The notes under the pieces: generated by a model | What the model was told of the DNA's origin: nothing | Databases searched by the model: none | The model's input: the letters and a program-made list of their open reading frames with translations, nothing else | Source of the DNA: Bacillota bacterium | Lineage (GTDB): Bacteria; Bacillota; Clostridia; Acetivibrionales; DSM-1351 | Direction of reading: 5' to 3' | Assembly: GCA_023390335.1 (NCBI GenBank) | Contig: JAEWCZ010000066.1 | Coordinates: 682,001-746,000 of the forward strand | Length of the DNA stretch: 64,000 nucleotides | Shown here: positions 26,003 through 34,875 of the stretch, in pieces | Numbering within the stretch: position 1 is the stretch's first letter | Layout of the letters: the number at the start of each line of letters is the position of its first letter | Program-made: the position numbers and the translations under genes

Positions 26003-26274
26003 TAAGAGCGGACATTGAAACCGAAATAGCTCCTTTGGTAGGAACAGAAAAGCAATCTGAAGAATTGGTTTCATACTTGCTAAAAGAATTTGAAAATGAC
26101 ACCGGCAAGCTATGGGAGTCAAACATTTTCGGCAAATCTCTCCATGAACTAGTTAATGAGGGATTGCAGAACAAACTTTTCAGAATGCCGGAGGATGCAC
26201 AGCTCAAGCTCCAGGAAACCTTGCAGAAAATAATAAATGAGGGCAGTGGCGGATTGATATGTATAATCCTGTAG
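25999..26274 (+). CDS. spoIVA: spoIVA 3' part, residues 402-492
   Basis: Codons for MIRADIETEIAPLVGTEKQS through the conserved C-terminal end EGSGGLICIIL. This is the C-terminal region of SpoIVA, needed for assembly and for contact with the anchor peptide SpoVM in Bacillus. There is no ribosome binding site here; it is expressible as SpoIVA only after fusion to 18691-19893. The frame is the same as in the left part and free of stops or frameshifts, which argues for selection on the rejoined gene. Confidence 0.95.
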   Translation: MIRADIETEIAPLVGTEKQSEELVSYLLKEFENDTGKLWESNIFGKSLHELVNEGLQNKLFRMPEDAQLKLQETLQKIINEGSGGLICIIL

Positions 26275-26295
26275 CTCACATTTCATAAATAACAA

Positions 26296-26326
26296 AAAAG
26301 ATGATTCAAAAGAATCATCTTTTTTT
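26296..26326. terminator. Bidirectional terminator after spoIVA
   Basis: AAAAGATGATTC (26296-26307) and GAATCATCTTTT (26312-26323) form a 12-bp stem with A and T tracts on both sides, serving spoIVA and the convergent thiT. Confidence 0.88.
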
Positions 26327-26336
26327 GGTATTTATA

Positions 26337-26882
26337 TTAATTGCAACTCTGCCTGATAATGTATTTTCTTAAGGGTTTATACAAAGCGGTCAAAATAACA
26401 GTTGATATTATAAACTCAGGTAGCATGTATTGACCGTTATAAATAAGAGAATAAAGGTAAATGTTCATTCCCTCGGGAGCAAATGTATACCATAGAATAA
26501 TTCCGGAAAGAAAGTGAAATGCAAATCTGCCGAGCATTGCCAAAGCAGTACTTGAAATTATTGAGAACAAATTCTTTTTGAATATTCCGGCAAAGCCGAG
26601 GCAGCCAAAAGCAAAAATATAGTCAAGAAATATACCAAGAGGATGATAAGAAAATTTTGTTCCAAGTGCAAACTGGAGAAAACCGTAAACAAGTCCTACA
26701 AGAATACCGCGCTTTGTACCCCAACGGATTGCAAAAATAATTATCGGTATCATACTTCCCAGAGTTACAGAACCTCCGTAAGGCATTTCATATTTAATAA
26801 AACTGAGAATCTGTGCAAGAGCAATAAAAACCCCTGCCTCCACCAAAATTCTGGTAGACATTTTTTCCATAATAGTATCCAT
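26337..26882 (-). CDS. thiT: Thiamine ECF transporter substrate-binding subunit
   Basis: 181 residues, six hydrophobic segments, with the ThiT pattern EAGVFIALAQILSFIKYEMPYGGSVTLGSMIP, a conserved GTKRGILVGLVYG and late YNGQYMLPEF. It captures thiamine and works with a shared ECF energising module encoded elsewhere. The upstream TPP riboswitch supports the assignment. The start is uncertain: the first ATG (26882) touches the AAAGGA site, and the in-frame ATG four codons later (26870) is better spaced. Confidence 0.9.
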   Translation of the reverse strand: MDTIMEKMSTRILVEAGVFIALAQILSFIKYEMPYGGSVTLGSMIPIIIFAIRWGTKRGILVGLVYGFLQFALGTKFSYHPLGIFLDYIFAFGCLGFAGIFKKNLFSIISSTALAMLGRFAFHFLSGIILWYTFAPEGMNIYLYSLIYNGQYMLPEFIISTVILTALYKPLRKYIIRQSCN

Positions 26883-26940
26883 TCCTTTCTATTAACATAA
26901 TATGTAAAATGAGCTTGTATGATTAAAAAGCCAACAAAAT

Positions 26941-26983
26941 AAAAAATGTCATACCTGATTGAAAACACAACGCGGAGTATGAC
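26941..26983 (-). terminator. Riboswitch-linked terminator before thiT
   Basis: In minus-strand order GTCATAC (26977-26983) pairs with GTATGAC (26948-26954), followed by ATTTTTT. It lies between the TPP aptamer and thiT and is the likely off-state terminator. Confidence 0.75.
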
Positions 26984-26989
26984 AAAATA

Positions 26990-27078
26990 AAATTCCTACG
27001 CTGGCATTACCCAGATCAGGTACATGGGTTTTAAGTAAAACATACTTATCTCAGCCGGATATTTCCAGCTCCCCTTTA
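26990..27078 (-). ncRNA. TPP riboswitch (THI element)
   Basis: The minus strand reads GGGGAGCTGG, then CCGGCTGAGA, a short variable stem, ACCCATGTACCTGATCTGGG and TAATGCCAGCGTAGGAA. These are the THI-box core elements in order. Binding of thiamine pyrophosphate should favour the downstream terminator and turn off thiT. Confidence 0.96.
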
Positions 27079-27102
27079 ATATTCAATTTTTTAACCAAAG
27101 TG

Positions 27103-27131
27103 ATTATAGCAGATAGTTAAACAACTATCAA
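27103..27131 (-). promoter_or_regulatory. Sigma-A promoter of the TPP riboswitch-thiT unit
   Basis: On the minus strand TTGATA (27126-27131) and TATAAT (27103-27108) with a 17-bp spacer, just upstream of the aptamer. Confidence 0.8.
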
Positions 27132-27180
27132 CCTTTTTAAAATTACCCTCCAAAGGGTTTTATTAAATATTGGCAAATAG

Positions 27181-27194
27181 CGAACAAATGTTTG
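27181..27194 (+). promoter_or_regulatory. LexA (SOS) box upstream of uvrA
   Basis: CGAACAAATGTTTG fits the Gram-positive LexA/DinR consensus CGAACRNRYGTTYG at every position. It overlaps the -35 box at 27192-27197, so bound LexA would block the uvrA promoter. Confidence 0.8.
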
Positions 27195-27219
27195 CATTTG
27201 TCTTATGATTTGATATAAT
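27192..27219 (+). promoter_or_regulatory. Promoter of uvrA
   Basis: TTGCAT (27192-27197) and TATAAT (27214-27219) with a 16-bp spacer, overlapped by the SOS box. Confidence 0.7.
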
Positions 27220-27296
27220 AATAAAAGTGATGAAAGCATTAAGGATAAAATTAGTGATATAGTTAAAATATAACATTTATGAAAAAGGTGTTTTAA

Positions 27297-30128
27297 ATGA
27301 TAAGGGATAATATTTTTATAAAAGGTGCACGTGAGCATAACTTAAAAAATGTAGATGTTGAGATACCAAGGGATAAATTTGTTGTTATAACAGGGTTGAG
27401 CGGTTCAGGTAAGTCTTCTCTTGCCTTTGATACAATTTATGCTGAAGGCCAGAGAAGGTATGTTGAATCTCTTTCATCCTACGCAAGGCAATTTCTTGGT
27501 CAGATGGACAAGCCGGACGTAGACTATATTGACGGTTTATCTCCGGCAATATCAATCGATCAAAAGACGACCAGCAGAAACCCAAGATCTACAGTAGGAA
27601 CTGTAACGGAAATTCACGACTACCTCAGGCTTTTGTACTCAAGAATAGGAATTCCCCATTGCCCAAAGTGTGGCAAGGAGATTTCACAGCAAACTGTTGA
27701 CCAGATGGTAGATCAAATAATGTCTTTGGAAGAAGGAACCAGGATACAATTGCTCGCTCCTGTGGTAAGAGGCAGAAAAGGGGAATATCATAAGCTTATT
27801 GAGGATGCTAAAAAAGATGGTTTTGTCAGGTTGCGTGTCGATGGGCAAATAATAGATATAAACGATGAGATAAAATTAGATAAAAACAAAAAGCATAATA
27901 TTGAGATAGTTGTTGACAGACTTGTTATACGTGGAGATATCCAGAAAAGACTTGTTGATTCATTGGAAACAGTACTTCGTCTAAGCGGTGGTACAGTTAT
28001 TGTAGATCTAGTCGGTAAAGAAGAGATACTGTTCAGTCAGAATTTTGCATGCAGTGATTGTGGAATAAGCATAGAAGAACTCGTACCAAGGATGTTTTCA
28101 TTTAACAATCCATTTGGAGCTTGCCAGACGTGTACCGGATTAGGGAATCTACTGAAGGTAGACCCTGAGCTCGTTATACCTGACAGATCTCTGTCGCTCA
28201 CAAATGGTGCAATTAATGTTACAGGATGGAATATCGAGAGTGAGGATGCATATACCAGGATGATATTCAACGCCTTGGCAAAGCATTATAAATTTGATTT
28301 AGATACACCGTTTAATAAACTTCCCGGAGAAGTAGTAGACATTGTACTTTACGGGACAAAGGGTGAAAAACTAAAAGTAGATTACGAAAGAGAATACGGA
28401 AAAGGATCTTATATGGCGGCCTTCGAAGGAATTATCAATTCCATTGAACGCCGTTACCATGAAACCCAGTCTGAAAGCATGAAGCAGTACTATGAGCAGT
28501 TCATGAGCAACAACCCGTGTCCGGATTGTAAAGGTGCAAGATTAAAACCGGAAAGTCTTGCGGTTACAGTTGGATGTAAGAATATCCACGAAATATCCTC
28601 TATGTCCGTAGCTGATACAAAAGATTTCTTTAACAACATTGAACTTAGTGAAAGAGATAAGATGATAGCAAAACAGATTTTGAAAGAGATTGCTGCCAGA
28701 ATAGGCTTCCTCGTTGACGTTGGTCTGGACTATCTTACACTTTCAAGACCGGCTGGAACTTTATCCGGTGGCGAGGCACAGAGAATAAGGCTTGCAACTC
28801 AGATCGGCTCTGGATTGATGGGAGTACTTTATATTTTGGATGAGCCAAGTATCGGACTGCATCAAAGAGATAATGAAAAACTCCTGAAAACGTTAAATAG
28901 GCTTAGGAATCTTGGAAATACGCTAATTGTTGTAGAACATGACGAAGATACCATGCATGCAGCAGACCATATCATCGACATGGGTCCCGGAGCCGGAATA
29001 CATGGCGGACATGTTGTTGCAGAGGGAACACTGGATGAAATACTAAAATGTGAAGATTCACTAACCGGACAATATCTTAGCGGACGCAAGAAGATAGAAG
29101 TTCCCAAATCCAGAAGAAAACCAAATGGAAAATGGATTGAAATTGTAGGAGCAAAGCAGAATAATCTGAAAAACATCAGTGCCAAGATTCCACTTGGGGT
29201 ATTGACCTCGGTTACGGGTGTTTCAGGTTCAGGAAAAAGCACATTGATAAACGAGATTTTGTATAACAGTCTTGCAAACCACTTATACAGAGCCAAAACC
29301 AAACCGGGTAATCATGATAAAATCAAAGGAATAAAAAATCTTGATAAGGTTATAAATATTGACCAGTCACCAATCGGAAGAACTCCAAGGTCAAATCCGG
29401 CAACCTATACAGGTGTATTTGATCTTATAAGAGAAGTATATGCTTCCACAAATGAAGCAAAGATGAAGGGATACAAAAATGGACGATTTAGCTTTAATAT
29501 AAAAGGTGGCAGGTGTGAAGCGTGCAGTGGGGATGGTATCATAAAAATTGAAATGCATTTCCTTCCTGACGTTTATGTTCCTTGTGAGGTCTGTAAGGGT
29601 AAAAGGTATAACAGGGAGACTCTGGAGGTTAAGTACAAAGGTAAAAGCATATCAGATGTGCTTAATATGACTATTGAAGATGCTCTGGAATTCTTCAAGA
29701 ATATCCCCAAAATACAGAGAAAATTGCAAACGTTGTATGATGTAGGATTGGGGTATGTCAAGGTGGGTCAGCCTTCTACAACATTGTCTGGAGGAGAAGC
29801 TCAGAGAGTAAAGCTTGCTACCGAGTTGTCCAAGAGGAGTACGGGAAATACTATGTACATTTTGGACGAGCCTACGACTGGACTTCATGTAGCTGACGTT
29901 CATAGATTGATAGATATTCTTCAAAGACTGGTAGATACAGGCAATTCCATAGTAGTTATTGAACACAATCTGGATGTTATAAAAACTTCAGACTATATAA
30001 TTGATCTTGGCCCCGAAGGTGGTAACAAGGGAGGTACGATTATTGCACAGGGAACCCCCGAAGAAGTTGCAAAAGTTCAAGAATCGTATACAGGACAATA
30101 TCTCAGTAGAATATTAGAATATAAGTAA
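27297..30128 (+). CDS. uvrA: UvrABC excinuclease subunit A
   Basis: 943 residues, normal length. Two ABC ATPase modules: Walker A GLSGSGKSSLAFDT near 35 and GVSGSGKSTLINEI near 645; signature LSGGEAQR occurs twice. Zinc modules show CSDCG with CQTCTG and CEACSGDG with CEVCKG. It scans DNA for bulky lesions and loads UvrB. uvrB is not adjacent in this window. Regulation by LexA is indicated by the SOS box in the promoter. Confidence 0.97.
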   Translation: MIRDNIFIKGAREHNLKNVDVEIPRDKFVVITGLSGSGKSSLAFDTIYAEGQRRYVESLSSYARQFLGQMDKPDVDYIDGLSPAISIDQKTTSRNPRSTVGTVTEIHDYLRLLYSRIGIPHCPKCGKEISQQTVDQMVDQIMSLEEGTRIQLLAPVVRGRKGEYHKLIEDAKKDGFVRLRVDGQIIDINDEIKLDKNKKHNIEIVVDRLVIRGDIQKRLVDSLETVLRLSGGTVIVDLVGKEEILFSQNFACSDCGISIEELVPRMFSFNNPFGACQTCTGLGNLLKVDPELVIPDRSLSLTNGAINVTGWNIESEDAYTRMIFNALAKHYKFDLDTPFNKLPGEVVDIVLYGTKGEKLKVDYEREYGKGSYMAAFEGIINSIERRYHETQSESMKQYYEQFMSNNPCPDCKGARLKPESLAVTVGCKNIHEISSMSVADTKDFFNNIELSERDKMIAKQILKEIAARIGFLVDVGLDYLTLSRPAGTLSGGEAQRIRLATQIGSGLMGVLYILDEPSIGLHQRDNEKLLKTLNRLRNLGNTLIVVEHDEDTMHAADHIIDMGPGAGIHGGHVVAEGTLDEILKCEDSLTGQYLSGRKKIEVPKSRRKPNGKWIEIVGAKQNNLKNISAKIPLGVLTSVTGVSGSGKSTLINEILYNSLANHLYRAKTKPGNHDKIKGIKNLDKVINIDQSPIGRTPRSNPATYTGVFDLIREVYASTNEAKMKGYKNGRFSFNIKGGRCEACSGDGIIKIEMHFLPDVYVPCEVCKGKRYNRETLEVKYKGKSISDVLNMTIEDALEFFKNIPKIQRKLQTLYDVGLGYVKVGQPSTTLSGGEAQRVKLATELSKRSTGNTMYILDEPTTGLHVADVHRLIDILQRLVDTGNSIVVIEHNLDVIKTSDYIIDLGPEGGNKGGTIIAQGTPEEVAKVQESYTGQYLSRILEYK

Positions 30129-30142
30129 TTTCAGCGATAACT

Positions 30143-30197
30143 AAGTATTTCCAGAAGATAAGCATATATTAAGACTTATCTTTGGAGATACTTTTTT
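30143..30197 (+). terminator. Terminator after uvrA
   Basis: A long imperfect stem, AAGTATTTCCAGAAGATAAG (30143-30162) with 30175-30193, followed by T residues. Confidence 0.8.
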
Positions 30198-30299
30198 ATT
30201 ACCCAAAAGTACAAGCTTGCTTGTCAAAAATAATATAATAAATAATGTACTATGAAACAATACATTATTCATTCAACGGTAGTAAATACTAAGAAGGTT

Positions 30300-30327
30300 T
30301 GTTAATTCTGTGTTAACTTTGTTGTAA
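30300..30327 (-). promoter_or_regulatory. Pho-box-like array before the DUF47-pit operon
   Basis: TGTTAA (30300), TGTTAA (30311) and TTGTAA (30322) recur at 11-bp spacing; on the minus strand these read TTAACA-like. This is the spacing of PhoP/PhoB direct repeats. Confidence 0.6.
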
Positions 30328-30396
30328 ATAAATTTACATTGCTATATAATTAAATAGTAAAAATGTTACATTTTGTCGAAAGAAGGTAATTAGTAA

Positions 30397-31020
30397 ATGT
30401 TTAGAATTACACCTAAGGAAGAGAAATTTTTTGACTATTTTATTGAGACATGTGAGATTATATGTAAAGCAGCATCACTTCTTGAGGATTTAACTACAAA
30501 CTATGTTAATGTTAATGAAAAAATCTCAAATATAGAAGAAACAGAGCATGCATGCGATAGTAATGTCCATAAAATTCTAAATGAGCTTAACCAATCTTTT
30601 ATTACCCCGATTGATCGTGAAGATATTTTCACAATAGCAAAAGAACTGGATAATATCACAGATGACATTGAAACTGCTGCACACAGGTTTAGTATGTATA
30701 ATGTTAAATCTGTAAAGCCGGAAGCCGTTACCATGACAAAATTGATTGTCAGTGCTACAAGCGAGCTGAAAAATGTAATGGTTGAAATGAAAAGCATGAA
30801 GAAGAGCAAACAACTCCAGAAAAAAATAATTGAAGTAAACAATGTTGAGGATGAAGCAGATACTATTTTCAGAGATGCAATGGCAAATCTGTTTATAACC
30901 GAGCATGATGCAGTAGAAGTTATAAAATGGAAAGAAATATTTGAACTTCTTGAAAATACAATAGATGCATGTGAGGACGTTGCGAATATAGTAGAAGGGG
31001 TTGTTATGAAAAATGCTTAG
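30397..31020 (+). CDS. DUF47 (PhoU-like) phosphate transport regulator
   Basis: 207 residues, all helical, no membrane segment. It matches the DUF47/YkaA family by order of motifs (EEKFFDYFIETCEII, TPIDREDIFTIAKELDNITDDIE, EDEADTIFRDAMANLF, WKEIFELLENTIDACEDVANI). Members are distant PhoU homologues encoded with Pit permeases and thought to modulate them. It overlaps pit by 8 bp, so translation is coupled. Confidence 0.9.
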   Translation: MFRITPKEEKFFDYFIETCEIICKAASLLEDLTTNYVNVNEKISNIEETEHACDSNVHKILNELNQSFITPIDREDIFTIAKELDNITDDIETAAHRFSMYNVKSVKPEAVTMTKLIVSATSELKNVMVEMKSMKKSKQLQKKIIEVNNVEDEADTIFRDAMANLFITEHDAVEVIKWKEIFELLENTIDACEDVANIVEGVVMKNA

Positions 31021-32011
31021 TGTTTCATTAGTAGTAGTTGTTGTACTAGCACTAGGATTTGATTTTATAAACGGATTCCATGATACCGCAAATTCTATCG
31101 CTACTTCAGTTTCAACAAGAGTCTTGTCTCCTCGTACGGCAATATTGATGTCTGCAATACTTAATTTTGTAGGTGCACTAATGAGCAGTAAGGTAGCCCA
31201 TACTATTACTAACGGTCTGGTTGATAGTACCATGATTAAGGTACAATATGTAATTATAGCAACCTTAATAGCTTCAATTATATGGGATTTGATTACATGG
31301 TATTTTGGTATACCCAGTAGTTCATCACATGCATTGATAGGTGCACTTGTAGGTTCATCAATAGCTTATTCCGGCGGGTTAAGCATAGTAAAATGGCAAG
31401 GTGTACTAGACAAGGTAGTAATACCTTTAATTACATCTCCAATAATAGGTTTTGTAATTGGTTTTATGTTTATGTCATTCTTATATAAAATACTTCGTCC
31501 TTTTTCTCAAAGGTTCGTAAATAAATGGTTCTCAAAATTACAAATATTATCAGCAGCATTTATGGCATATTCTCACGGAAATAATGATGCTCAGAAGTCT
31601 ATGGGAATAATTACACTGGCATTAGTAGGTGCAAATCTAAATAACGGGCATACAGGTGTACAGCCTTGGGTTATGATGGCGTGTGCTGTTTCCATGGCAC
31701 TTGGTACATCAATAGGCGGATGGAAAATCATTAAGACAATAGGCGTAAATATGATAAGGCTTCAACCAATTGGCGGTTTTGCAGCTGAAACAGGAGCAGC
31801 AATTGTTATTGAAACAATGACACATTTCGGAGCACCTGTAAGTACAACACATGTTATATCAACATCTATCATGGGTGTAGGAGCTTCAAAAAGATTATCT
31901 GCTGTTAAATGGGCACTGGCAAGAAATATAGTATATGCTTGGATATTTACAATTCCTGTATCAGCAATAATTGGAGCATTTATAACAACTATATTTAAAT
32001 TCTTTGCTTAA
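31013..32011 (+). CDS. pit: Low-affinity inorganic phosphate transporter, Pit family
   Basis: 332 residues, about ten hydrophobic helices. The two PiT signature repeats are GFDFINGFHDTANSIATSV and YSHGNNDAQKSMGIITLAL. It carries divalent metal-phosphate or phosphate symport across the membrane. It is translated by overlap with the DUF47 gene, and the pair lies behind a Pho-box-like array. Confidence 0.93.
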   Translation: MLSVSLVVVVVLALGFDFINGFHDTANSIATSVSTRVLSPRTAILMSAILNFVGALMSSKVAHTITNGLVDSTMIKVQYVIIATLIASIIWDLITWYFGIPSSSSHALIGALVGSSIAYSGGLSIVKWQGVLDKVVIPLITSPIIGFVIGFMFMSFLYKILRPFSQRFVNKWFSKLQILSAAFMAYSHGNNDAQKSMGIITLALVGANLNNGHTGVQPWVMMACAVSMALGTSIGGWKIIKTIGVNMIRLQPIGGFAAETGAAIVIETMTHFGAPVSTTHVISTSIMGVGASKRLSAVKWALARNIVYAWIFTIPVSAIIGAFITTIFKFFA

Positions 32012-32328
32012 TAATCATTAAAAACGTACTTATTTATGAATAATAAGATTACAATTATACATTAATAAACCTGAATTAGAGTCGTATATATTCGATATTA
32101 GGACTATAGTTCAGGTTTCTTCGTCTTGTGAAATATGAACTACTTATTTAGGGCAATATTCAAAAAAATTAAAACAAATCGGTTAGACCTTGAAATATAC
32201 TTGTGTTATACTATTAAAAACTAATATAGATAAAAATTAAGCCTTTAAATAAATTTTTGGACATTTATGGAAATAATATAGTATATATATTGGAAGGAAA
32301 CACTGGAATTAAAAGAAGAGGTGATTAA
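32012..32328. other. Intergenic region between pit and the Clp ATPase gene
   Basis: Contains the pit terminator at 32066-32118 and a weak promoter candidate (TAGACC 32184-32189, 17 bp, TATACT 32207-32212). No CtsR-type heptad repeat was recognised. Confidence 0.5.
32066..32118 (+). terminator. Hairpin after pit
   Basis: AAACCTGAA (32066-32074) pairs with TTCAGGTTT (32110-32118) across a long loop with further partial pairing; weak T-run after it. Confidence 0.55.
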
Positions 32329-34674
32329 ATGATAAAATGTTCTATTTGCAATAAAAATATAGCAGTTGTGTTTGTAACGAAGATTATAGACGGGAAGCAG
32401 ATTCAGGAAGGCTTATGTGTAAGTTGCGCAAAGAAACAGAATTTACAGCCGATAGATCAATTACTGTCACAAACCGGTATGACAGAATATGAACTTGATA
32501 ATATAAGCAAACAAGTTGGAGATATGTTTGAAGAGATGGATGGGTCTGAAATAATGGAAGCTATGCAGGTAGACCCTGAAAATATTAATCAGGCAAATCC
32601 TTTTTTTAGTATATTAAATAAGGCATTTCCTAAGTCAAATGATATGGAATTAAACGATGCTAATAAAAGTATTCAACCACATGCTCAGGATAAAGACGGG
32701 GACGATAAGGATAAAAACTCTACTAAAACAAAACCTCAGGATAAAAAGGCTGTTAAAAAGAAGAAATTTCTTGAAATGTATGGTACAAACCTTATCGATA
32801 AAGCTAAAGAAGGAAAAATTGACAATATCATAGGAAGAACCCGCGAAATTGAAAGAGTTATCCAGATTCTAAATAGAAGGACTAAAAACAACCCTGTTTT
32901 AATAGGAGAACCTGGAGTAGGTAAAACTGCTATAGCGGAAGGCCTTGCATTAAGAATTTCTGAAAAATCCGTTCCTGCTAAAATACAGAATTCTGAGGTT
33001 TATCTTTTAGATATGACCAGCGTTGTTGCCGGAACACAGTTTAGAGGACAGTTTGAAAGCAGAATGAAGGGGATAATTGAAGAAGCAAAGTCATTCGGAA
33101 ATATAATACTTGTTATCGATGAACTTCACAATATAATGGGGGCCGGTGAGGCTGAAGGGGCAATGAATGCCGCAAACATTCTAAAACCCGCATTATCCAG
33201 AGGAGAAATTCAGGTAATTGGTGCAACAACACTAAATGAATACAGAAAGCACATTGAAAAGGACACCGCTTTGGAGCGGAGATTTCAACCTATAATTGTT
33301 GACGAACCATCCATTGAGGAAAGTATTGAAATTTTAAAAGGGATCAAACATTACTATGAACAATATCACAGAGTTAAAATTAGTGATGAGATAGTAAAGG
33401 TTGCGGTAAATTTTTCCGAACGGTATATTACAGACAGACTTTTGCCTGACAAAGCCATAGATGTAATAGATGAAGCAGGTTCCAGAGCTAACCTGAATAA
33501 TACAAAACTGGCTGAACTTGAGTCATATAAGGAAGAACTAAAAAGAGTTCAGGAGGAAAAGGAATTTGCAGTTTCTGCCGATTCCATAGAAGATTACCAA
33601 AAGGCAGCCGATTTAAAGGTTTATGAGTGCAAGCTTAATGAGCTTATAAAAGATATAGAGGATACAAGTAAAGATGTTGAAATTACTGTGGAAGATATTG
33701 CGGCAGTAATAGAAGCGTGGACTAAAATCCCTATGCAAAGACTCAGTGAGGGTGAAGCTGAAAAGCTAATAAGTTTGGAAACACGAATACATCAAAGGGT
33801 AATAGGACAGGAAAAAGCAGTAGAAGGAGTAGCAAGAGCAATAAGAAGGAGCAGGTCAGGTTTTAAAAAGAAGAAAAAGCCATCATCATTTATATTTGTC
33901 GGGCCAACAGGTGTTGGTAAAACCGAACTTGTACGAGCACTATCAACGGAACTGTTTGGAAGTGAAGAAGCGCTGATAAGGCTTGATATGTCTGAATACA
34001 TGGAAAAGCATACAGTTTCCAAGTTAATAGGTTCACCTCCGGGATATGTGGGATATGATGATGCAGGTCAATTAACAGAAAAAGTAAGAAGGCGACCATA
34101 TTCAGTAATACTTTTGGATGAAATTGAAAAGGCTCATCCGGACGTATTTAACATGCTTCTTCAAATTCTTGAAGACGGAAGGTTGACAGATAGTCATGGC
34201 AAGACCGTAAACTTTGAAAATACCATTATTATCATGACATCAAATGCAGGAACTAATTTAAAATCCGGTGGCATTGGTTTTTCAAATAACAGCTATACTG
34301 CTATAGAAAGCAGGGTTCGTGATGTAATAAAAGAAACTTTTAGACCGGAATTCCTAAACAGAATAGATGAGATAATTGTATTTACTGAACTTGGAAAAGA
34401 GGAATTAAAGAAAATAATTGATCTAATGCTTGAAGAAGTTTATCAGGAAGCCGGTGAAAAAGATATAAGAGTAAATGTTTCCGATAAGGTTAAAGAATTT
34501 ATACTGGAAAAAGGTTATGATCCTAAGTTTGGTGCCAGACCTTTAAGAAGAACGGTACAGAATTATATAGAGGATCGCCTTTCAGAAGAGTACCTAAAAG
34601 GTATCATAAAAGAAGGTTCTCTTGTAGGTATCGATTTGGATGAAAATAATGAAGTAACACTAAAAATTGTCTAA
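32329..34674 (+). CDS. ClpE/ClpC-type AAA+ unfoldase with zinc finger
   Basis: 781 residues. The N-terminus has a zinc finger (CSICNKN and CVSCAKK), typical of ClpE; a charged Lys-rich linker (about 110-150) follows. Two AAA+ modules: Walker A GEPGVGKTAIAEG with VIDELHNIMGAG, and GPTGVGKTELVRA with LLDEIEKAHPD. A coiled middle segment lies near 400-440. IGF in GGIGFSNN is a likely ClpP-docking loop. It should unfold damaged proteins for ClpP. It lacks the usual two N-terminal Clp repeats of ClpC, so ClpE is the closer name. AAGAGGTG precedes the ATG. Confidence 0.88.
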   Translation: MIKCSICNKNIAVVFVTKIIDGKQIQEGLCVSCAKKQNLQPIDQLLSQTGMTEYELDNISKQVGDMFEEMDGSEIMEAMQVDPENINQANPFFSILNKAFPKSNDMELNDANKSIQPHAQDKDGDDKDKNSTKTKPQDKKAVKKKKFLEMYGTNLIDKAKEGKIDNIIGRTREIERVIQILNRRTKNNPVLIGEPGVGKTAIAEGLALRISEKSVPAKIQNSEVYLLDMTSVVAGTQFRGQFESRMKGIIEEAKSFGNIILVIDELHNIMGAGEAEGAMNAANILKPALSRGEIQVIGATTLNEYRKHIEKDTALERRFQPIIVDEPSIEESIEILKGIKHYYEQYHRVKISDEIVKVAVNFSERYITDRLLPDKAIDVIDEAGSRANLNNTKLAELESYKEELKRVQEEKEFAVSADSIEDYQKAADLKVYECKLNELIKDIEDTSKDVEITVEDIAAVIEAWTKIPMQRLSEGEAEKLISLETRIHQRVIGQEKAVEGVARAIRRSRSGFKKKKKPSSFIFVGPTGVGKTELVRALSTELFGSEEALIRLDMSEYMEKHTVSKLIGSPPGYVGYDDAGQLTEKVRRRPYSVILLDEIEKAHPDVFNMLLQILEDGRLTDSHGKTVNFENTIIIMTSNAGTNLKSGGIGFSNNSYTAIESRVRDVIKETFRPEFLNRIDEIIVFTELGKEELKKIIDLMLEEVYQEAGEKDIRVNVSDKVKEFILEKGYDPKFGARPLRRTVQNYIEDRLSEEYLKGIIKEGSLVGIDLDENNEVTLKIV

Positions 34675-34686
34675 TGATTTATTATA

Positions 34687-34725
34687 AATAGCAGCAGGAA
34701 TTCAACCTCTTGCTGCTATTTTATT
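34687..34725 (+). terminator. Terminator after the Clp ATPase gene
   Basis: AATAGCAGCA and TGCTGCTATT form the stem (34687-34720), followed by TTTATT. Confidence 0.82.
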
Positions 34726-34875
34726 GTTAATAGATTACATTGTCAAAGATTATTATTTAATTGTAATATGTTGCAATGTATACCTAATAGTATTTATAAT
34801 TGTATATGGTATGTTATCCTCGTTCTTAATAGTAGACAAAATTGGCTATATAAAATAAGAATTGGAGTGAAACAA

